64,000 bases of DNA, taken from positions 1 to 64,000 of the forward strand of contig CAIYDT010000216.1 of NCBI GenBank assembly GCA_903924985.1. The letters run 5' to 3'. The DNA is from an uncultured Acetobacteraceae bacterium. Its GTDB lineage: Bacteria > Pseudomonadota > Alphaproteobacteria > Acetobacterales > Acetobacteraceae. Both the position numbers and the translations under genes were made by a program. The notes under the pieces are model-generated. The model ran no database searches, was not told the DNA's origin, and saw nothing but the letters and a program-made list of their open reading frames with translations. This document shows positions 59,286 through 64,000 of this stretch, piece after piece. Numbering within the stretch: the stretch's first letter is position 1; the number at the start of each line of letters is the position of its first letter.

Positions 59286-60137
59286 CTACACCGCCCGCAT
59301 CAGCCCGACCCAGCGATCCAGGATCGGCAGCACCACGTCCGCCTTCGCCGAGGGCAGGCTGACGATGCAGCGGACGATGCCGAAGTCGCGGTAACGGGAC
59401 AGGGTTGCCTGATCCTCCACCCCGTAGAACAGGGAGATCGGGAAGGTCGCGGGGTCGCGGCCGGCGTCCGTCAGCATGTCGCGGAATTTGGGCACGTAAT
59501 CGAATACGTCGCCGTATTGGCCGGGGCGGCCGGCCAGGGGGATCCAGCCGTCGCCGTAGCGGACGGCGCGGCGGGCGGCGTAGGGGTAGGCGCCGCCGAC
59601 GATGACCGGCGGGTGGGGCTTTTGCACCGGCTTAGGCCAGGTCATCATCGGGTCGAAATTGACGAACTCCCCGTGATATTCGGCCTTGGTCTGGGTCCAG
59701 ATGGCTTTCATGGCCTCCACCCGTTCGCGCACCAGCTTGTGGCGGGTGGCGAAGACGGTGCCGTGGTTCTCCATCTCATCCTGGTTCCAGCCGTTGCCGA
59801 TACCAAACAGGAAGCGGCCCTTGGAGATGTGGTCGATGGACGCGACCAGCTTCGCCGTTTGGATGGGGTCGCGCTGGTTCACCAGGCAGACGCCGGTGCC
59901 GAGTTTTAGGGTTTTGGTGACCATGGCGGCCGATGTCAGCGACACGAAGGGGTCCATCACATCGTAGTAATGCTTCGGCAATTCCCCGCCGCCGCCCCAG
60001 GGGGATTTGCGCGACAGGGGGATGTGGGAGTGTTCCGCCGCCCAGACGGACTCGAAACCGCGTTCCTCCAGCGCCAGGCCGAGTTCGGCGGGGCTCATGG
60101 AGTAGTCGGTGAAGAACATGGATGCGCCGAAATGCAT
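59286..60137 (-). CDS. LLM-class flavin-dependent oxidoreductase (tandem copy 1)
   Basis: 283-residue luciferase-like protein, TIGR03619-type. AELGLALEERGFESVWAAEHS, LGTGVCLVNQRDPIQTAKLV and IVGGAYPYAARRAVRYGDGW are typical. It is very similar to the gene 12 bases upstream (60150). The gene starts behind AAGGAG. It probably uses FMNH2 or F420H2 to oxygenate or reduce a ring compound; cofactor and substrate are unknown. Confidence 0.9.
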   Translation of the reverse strand: MHFGASMFFTDYSMSPAELGLALEERGFESVWAAEHSHIPLSRKSPWGGGGELPKHYYDVMDPFVSLTSAAMVTKTLKLGTGVCLVNQRDPIQTAKLVASIDHISKGRFLFGIGNGWNQDEMENHGTVFATRHKLVRERVEAMKAIWTQTKAEYHGEFVNFDPMMTWPKPVQKPHPPVIVGGAYPYAARRAVRYGDGWIPLAGRPGQYGDVFDYVPKFRDMLTDAGRDPATFPISLFYGVEDQATLSRYRDFGIVRCIVSLPSAKADVVLPILDRWVGLMRAV

Positions 60138-60149
60138 GGTCGGAACTCC

Positions 60150-61007
60150 TTAGTTTGAAACCTGACGGATCAGCGCGGCCCAGCGGTCGAGGATCGGCAG
60201 CACCGTTTCCGCGTTGCCGGCCGGAAGGCCGACGGAGGCGCGCTCGATGCCGAGGTCGCGGTAACGTTTCAGCAGATCCAGGTCCTCGGGCGACGCGGTC
60301 AGGGAAATGGGGAAGGTCGCGGGGTCGCGTCCCTCGGCCGCCAGCATGGCGCGCGCTTTGGGGACGATGCTGAACACGTCGCTGTTTTCGCCCATCAATC
60401 CGGCCAGGGGCATCCAGCCGTCGGCGTAACGGATGGCGCGGCGGGCGGCGTGCGGGAACGTTCCGCCGACGTAAATTGGGGGGTAAGGTTTCTGGATCGG
60501 TTTGGGCCAGGTCATCATGGGGTCGAAATTGACGAACTCGCCGTGATATTCGGCCTTGTCCTGGGTCCAGATTTGCTTCATCGCCTCCACCCGTTCGCGC
60601 ACCAGCCTGGCGCGGGTGGCATAGACGGTGCCGTGGTTTTCCATTTCCTCGGCGTTCCAGCCGACGCCGATGCCGAAGATGAAACGGCCCTTGGAGATCT
60701 GGTCGAGCGATGCCACCGACTTGGCCAACTGGATGGGGTCGCGCTGGTTCACCAGGCACACGCCGGTGCCGAGTTTCAACGTCTTCGTCACCATCGCCGC
60801 CGCCGCCAGGGTCACGAAGGGGTCCATCACGTCGTAGTAGTGCTTCGGCACCTCCCCGCCATTGGGGAACACCGACCGGCGCGACACCGGGATGTGGGAG
60901 TGTTCGGGCGCCCACAGGCAGTCGAAGCCGCGTTGCTCCAGCGCCTGGGCGAGCTCCCCCGGGGCCATGGAATAATCGGTGAAGAACATGGATGCGCCGA
61001 ATTTCAT
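60150..61007 (-). CDS. LLM-class flavin-dependent oxidoreductase (tandem copy 2)
   Basis: 285-residue luciferase-like protein, starting at the ATG at 61007 behind AGGGAG; the track start adds 23 unrelated residues. It is very close to the 59286 gene over the whole chain, with differences mostly in the C-terminal third (LTASPEDLDLLKRY against LFYGVEDQATLSRY). The two are presumably tandem duplicates that form a heteromer or have different substrates. First gene of the minus-strand cluster running to 57068. Confidence 0.9.
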   Translation of the reverse strand: MKFGASMFFTDYSMAPGELAQALEQRGFDCLWAPEHSHIPVSRRSVFPNGGEVPKHYYDVMDPFVTLAAAAMVTKTLKLGTGVCLVNQRDPIQLAKSVASLDQISKGRFIFGIGVGWNAEEMENHGTVYATRARLVRERVEAMKQIWTQDKAEYHGEFVNFDPMMTWPKPIQKPYPPIYVGGTFPHAARRAIRYADGWMPLAGLMGENSDVFSIVPKARAMLAAEGRDPATFPISLTASPEDLDLLKRYRDLGIERASVGLPAGNAETVLPILDRWAALIRQVSN

Positions 61008-61106
61008 ACTGGGACTCCCTGGTGCCGCGTTGTCGCCAGCGTAGCCCCAGCTTGACGCGCGGCAAAGCGGGGGCAACGCTTGGGGGATAACCAGGGAGGA
61101 ACCACC

Positions 61107-61394
61107 ATGCCCGTACGCCTTGTCGTGTCGATCAATGCCGAACCCGGCAAAGGATCGGAACTCGCCGCCATTTACCGGGGCCGCTGTGCCGACGTGACGA
61201 AGGAGCCGGGCTGCCTACAGTTCGAGGTGTTTCAGAGCGTGGTGAACCCCGACAGGCTCGCATTGCTGGAGCTGTGGGCGGATCAGGCGGCGCTGGACGT
61301 GCATGCGGGGGTGAATGCGACCCGAGCGCCGTTGCCGCCGGGACTGCGGGCGCCGGGTTCGGTGCGGGAAGATTACGAACACAACCCCGTCTGA
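61107..61394 (+). CDS. ABM-domain (antibiotic-biosynthesis-monooxygenase-like) protein
   Basis: 95-residue dimeric ferredoxin-like protein of the ABM/YgiN family, starting at the ATG behind GGGAGGA. RLVVSINAEPGKGSELAAIY and EPGCLQFEVFQS are typical, as is LLELWADQAALDVH. Family members act as cofactor-free monooxygenases or quinone-handling proteins. It is followed after 16 bases by the PcaB-like gene, so the two are co-transcribed. Confidence 0.87.
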   Translation: MPVRLVVSINAEPGKGSELAAIYRGRCADVTKEPGCLQFEVFQSVVNPDRLALLELWADQAALDVHAGVNATRAPLPPGLRAPGSVREDYEHNPV

Positions 61395-61410
61395 TCAGGA
61401 CACGGACCCC

Positions 61411-62769
61411 ATGAGCGACGCTCTTCCCACCGCCACCCGCGTGTCGGACCCCGGCATTCGCGCGCTGTATCAACTGGAGAACCGCTGGCAGGCGTGGCTG
61501 GATGTGGAGGCCGCATTGGCGCGGGCCCAGGCCGAACTCGGGATCATTCCGGTCGCGGCGGCCGACGCCATCGCCAAGGCGGCGCATTACAGTTCGATGG
61601 ACCGAGCGCGTTTGGATGAGGGGTTCGCTCGGACGGGGCATACGATCGTGCCGCTGGTCTGGGAACTCAGCCGTATCACGGGGGAGGAGTATGGCGGCTG
61701 GGTCCACTGGGGCGCCACCACCCAGAACATCACCCAGACCGGCGATTTACTCGTTCTGCGCCAGGCACACGCCGTGTTTTTCCGCCTGATCGGGGAGGCT
61801 TTGGCGGCGATGGCGGACCTCGCCGAACGCGGCGCCGATATGCCGATCGCGGGGCGGACGCATGGGCAGCACGCGGTGCCCGCGACGTTTGGCTATAAGG
61901 TCGCGGTGTGGATCGATGAGTTGCTGCGTCATGTGGAACGGATGCGGCAGGCGGCGCCTCGGCTGTTCATTGCCATGCTTGGCGGCGGGGCGGGGACTTA
62001 TGCGTCATTGGGCAAGATGGGGCCGCCGGTGCAGCAGGGCATCGGGCGGCTGCTGGGCTTCGGCTCCATGACCGTGCCCTCCCGCGCCATCGGCGACCAT
62101 CTGGGGGAGAACATTTGCCTGCTCGGCATGCTCGCCGCCACCTGCGGCAAGATCGGGCGGGAAATCTACACCCTGATGAAAACCGAATACGGGGAGGTCG
62201 AGGAACCCGTGCCGCCGGGTACGGTGGGGTCGTCCACCATGCCGCAGAAGCGCAATCCCAAGCTGTGCCAGGACATTATCGCGGCGGCGGCGGAGGTGCG
62301 CTCCCTGGTGCCCCTGGCCCTGGAAGCGATGACCACCGAACACGAGGCCGACCGCACCACCAGCCTGATGTTCGATAGCGCCGAGGCGCGGGCTTGCATC
62401 GCGATGGGGGATATTCTGTCGCGGCTGGGGGAGATCATGCGGGGATTGAAGCTGGACCCGGCGCGGATGCGGGCGAACCTGGACCTCGGCGGCGGGTTGA
62501 TTCTGGCGGAGGCGGTGATGCTGGACCTCGGCGCCGCGCTGGGGCGGCAGCATGCGCACGACGTGGTGTATGATTCGGCGATGGCGGCGGCTGAGCAGGG
62601 GGTTTCGTTCGGGGGGCTGCTGACGGCGGACCCAAGGGTGACGGCGCATATGTCGGCGGAGGCGATCCAGAAACTGCTGGACCCCACGGCTTATACCGGG
62701 CTGTGTTCGGAGATGGCCCGAGAAGGGGCCGTGCGGGCACGGGCGGCGGTGCCGGGGTTGGTTGCTTAA
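61411..62769 (+). CDS. Adenylosuccinate-lyase/PcaB-like fumarase-superfamily lyase
   Basis: 452-residue lyase of the superfamily that includes adenylosuccinate lyase and 3-carboxy-cis,cis-muconate cycloisomerase (PcaB). The GSSTMPQKRNPKLCQ signature, HWGATTQNITQTGD and GRTHGQHAVPATFG (catalytic His region) are all present. The C-terminal part is PcaB-like in length; the neighbours (ABM protein, alpha/beta hydrolase, amidohydrolase) favour cycloisomerase or ring-opening over purine synthesis. The start at 61411 is preferred over the track's longer one. Confidence 0.9.
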   Translation: MSDALPTATRVSDPGIRALYQLENRWQAWLDVEAALARAQAELGIIPVAAADAIAKAAHYSSMDRARLDEGFARTGHTIVPLVWELSRITGEEYGGWVHWGATTQNITQTGDLLVLRQAHAVFFRLIGEALAAMADLAERGADMPIAGRTHGQHAVPATFGYKVAVWIDELLRHVERMRQAAPRLFIAMLGGGAGTYASLGKMGPPVQQGIGRLLGFGSMTVPSRAIGDHLGENICLLGMLAATCGKIGREIYTLMKTEYGEVEEPVPPGTVGSSTMPQKRNPKLCQDIIAAAAEVRSLVPLALEAMTTEHEADRTTSLMFDSAEARACIAMGDILSRLGEIMRGLKLDPARMRANLDLGGGLILAEAVMLDLGAALGRQHAHDVVYDSAMAAAEQGVSFGGLLTADPRVTAHMSAEAIQKLLDPTAYTGLCSEMAREGAVRARAAVPGLVA

Positions 62770-62774
62770 TTCCG

Positions 62775-62805
62775 CGTCATCCCCGGGACAAGCCCGGGGA
62801 TGACG
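62775..62805. terminator. REP-like hairpin, 13-base stem
   Basis: CGTCATCCCCGGG-ACAAG-CCCGGGGATGACG, a perfect 13-base stem with a 5-base loop, directly after the lyase gene. It shares the GTCAT start with the other hairpins of the window and may stop or protect the transcript before the hydrolase gene at 62837. Confidence 0.7.
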
Positions 62806-62836
62806 TATCGATGCTAATGAAGGAAGGAGACCCCAA

Positions 62837-63577
62837 ATGCCATTCTACGAAAAAGGCAACGTCCGCATCCACTATGAGGAAGTCGGCTCCGGCCCACCCC
62901 TGCTGATCATCCCCGGCGGCGGGCTGAACGCGATGATCCCCTACGTCACGGTGAACGGGCCGTTCAACGTGTTCGAGGAGTTCAAGAACGAATACCGGTG
63001 CATTTCCTTCGATCTGCGCAACTCCACCGGCAGCCAGTCCACTGGCCCGCTCGAGATCGACAGGCCCTGGGACGCTTACACCGACGATCACCTCGGGTTG
63101 ATGGACCATTTGGGCATCGACAAGTTCCTGGTGATGGGCTTCTGCATCGGCGGCCCGTTCATCTGGAATATGTTGCGGCGCGCGCCGGAGCGCGTCATCG
63201 CCGCCGTGCTGGCACAGCCCAGCGGGAACCGTCCGGAGATGCCGGATCTGTTCTACAACAACAACATGAAGGGCTGGGCCCCGGCCCTCTGCGCTGCTCG
63301 GCCCGAGATCACGATGGAGCAGTGCGACCGGTTCCTGCGGAACATGTACGGGTCGAACGATTTCGTGTTCACCGTGACGCGCGATTTCGTGCGGTCCTGC
63401 CAGACCCCGGTGCTGGTGCTGCCGGACGACGTGCCGGCGCATCCTTACGCGGTGGCGATGGAGACGGTGATGTTGGCGCCGAACTCGGAGGTGAGCTTGT
63501 TCCCGTGGAAGGAGCCTAAGGAGCGGATTCCGCTGGTTGTGCGGCAGACTCGGTCGTTTTTGCGGGCGCATCGGTAG
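62837..63577 (+). CDS. Alpha/beta hydrolase with Cys nucleophile, His of the triad not evident
   Basis: 246-residue alpha/beta hydrolase-fold protein. The nucleophile elbow reads GFCIGG with cysteine in place of serine, as in dienelactone hydrolases. The acid region is LVLPDDVPAHP, but where the histidine is expected near the C-terminus the sequence is LFPWKEPKERI with no histidine. It may use the histidine of the PAHP turn or be non-catalytic. The ATG follows GGAAGGAG. The preceding PcaB-like lyase suggests an enol-lactone step, but PcaD enzymes usually have serine. Confidence 0.83.
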   Translation: MPFYEKGNVRIHYEEVGSGPPLLIIPGGGLNAMIPYVTVNGPFNVFEEFKNEYRCISFDLRNSTGSQSTGPLEIDRPWDAYTDDHLGLMDHLGIDKFLVMGFCIGGPFIWNMLRRAPERVIAAVLAQPSGNRPEMPDLFYNNNMKGWAPALCAARPEITMEQCDRFLRNMYGSNDFVFTVTRDFVRSCQTPVLVLPDDVPAHPYAVAMETVMLAPNSEVSLFPWKEPKERIPLVVRQTRSFLRAHR

Positions 63578-63602
63578 GGGAGGGGACGCGGTTTTTGTGT
63601 CA

Positions 63603-63622
63603 TGGCGGGCGCAGGCCCGCCA
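63603..63622. repeat. REP-like hairpin (inverted copy of the 38816 element)
   Basis: TGGCGGGC-GCAG-GCCCGCCA with GTCA before and CCCACGAT after. Read on the minus strand it matches the 38816 element including the TCGTGG flank. It follows the hydrolase gene. Confidence 0.7.
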
Positions 63623-63694
63623 CCCACGATTTATTTGCGTCGTGACAATGGTAGGAGGGCGCGAAGCAAGGAGCACGAGGCACCGCCTGTTCCC

Positions 63695-63730
63695 GCACCG
63701 TCATGGTCGGGCTTGACCCGCCCCCCCCCC
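63695..63730. repeat. GTCATGG-type element ending in a C10 tract
   Basis: CACCGTCATGGTCGGGCTTGACCCG repeats the left arm of the 4330 element and then runs into ten C (63721-63730), so the right arm is missing. The tract could vary in length. Confidence 0.6.
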
Positions 63731-63888
63731 GCGGTACGATGCCTTGAAGTTTGGGATTGGTTGCAAGCACAGGGGGAACTATGAGCTGATGACAGCGTCT
63801 GGCTGCCGAGAGCCGCGCGGATAATCAGCATGCCTATATCGTATATGAAGCAATTTGAACCCTTCGACGCAAAGTAAGTATTTCAACG

Positions 63889-63933
63889 CAGATGAACATG
63901 GATGAACGCAGATACACGCAGATTTTGTCGGTA
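63889..63933. repeat. Short repeat with ACGCAGAT units
   Basis: Three ACGCAGAT units occur within 45 bases (spaced by GAACATGGATGA and by AC). Similar ACGCAGAT runs are known as dispersed intergenic sequences in many bacteria. There is no gene in the last 420 bases of the window. Confidence 0.55.
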
Positions 63934-64000
63934 TTATGTAGCAGCCGCCACTATACAGAAAATCAATGGGTTAGCGGTCAGGCCGAAGCCATTTCAACCC

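Noticed and set aside
63889-63933. Possible CRISPR array
   Set aside because: Repeat unit of 8 bases with irregular short spacing and no cas genes.

Overview
The window is one GC-rich bacterial chromosome segment with dense genes, short intergenic gaps and many ATGA stop/start overlaps. Codon use, gene content and the gene families suggest an alphaproteobacterium, probably Rhodospirillales or Acetobacteraceae; this placement is inference. No rRNA, tRNA, CRISPR array, integrase or intact insertion sequence was seen.

About 0-46 kb is a catabolic region built around CoA thioesters. It opens with the 3' end of an enoyl-CoA hydratase, a frame-disrupted receiver/EAL gene and an iron alcohol dehydrogenase-PurC pair. 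Then come: a minus-strand operon (9.57 to 4.44 kb: Tat-type solute-binding protein, two MaoC proteins, MmgE/PrpD, acyl-CoA dehydrogenase); a divergent plus-strand operon (9.8-13.9 kb: two class III CoA-transferases, SMP-30 protein, phosphoesterase); a plus-strand operon (14.75-22.8 kb: VOC protein, complete ABC importer, ThDP enzyme, MmgE/PrpD, flavoprotein); an HMG-CoA-lyase-like gene with a two-subunit MaoC hydratase (24.85-27.5 kb); two acyl-CoA dehydrogenases (28.6-31.1 kb); a CoA-transferase with an LLM oxidoreductase (31.3-33.4 kb); a second MaoC pair with MmgE/PrpD and SDR (36.7 to 33.5 kb); hydrolases and amidohydrolases (37-40 kb); a single-chain biotin carboxylase (40-43.4 kb); and an HpaI-type aldolase with a second solute-binding protein (43.5-45.9 kb). 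Together these can import or bind an organic acid, activate it as a CoA ester, dehydrogenate, carboxylate, hydrate and cleave it. The substrate cannot be read from sequence. Four FNR/FixK-type boxes (two perfect) lie in the intergenic regions of these units, which suggests oxygen- or redox-responsive control.

About 46-57 kb is a mixed region: a large SWIM/SNF2 helicase, then a segment bounded by two imperfect 80-bp direct repeats. Inside it are an unusually AT-rich stretch and a gene for a GH114/TM1410-like glycosidase fused to an RTX-type calcium-binding C-terminus. After this come an ABC exporter and a manganese module (mntH, mntR) with two palindromic operator candidates.

About 57-64 kb is a second catabolic cluster: CE4-type deacetylase, lactonase-like amidohydrolase, tandem LLM oxidoreductases, ABM monooxygenase, PcaB-like lyase and an alpha/beta hydrolase with a cysteine nucleophile. 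The last 420 bases carry REP-like hairpins, a C10 tract and short repeats. REP-like hairpins with a GTCAT core recur at the ends of transcription units across the window.
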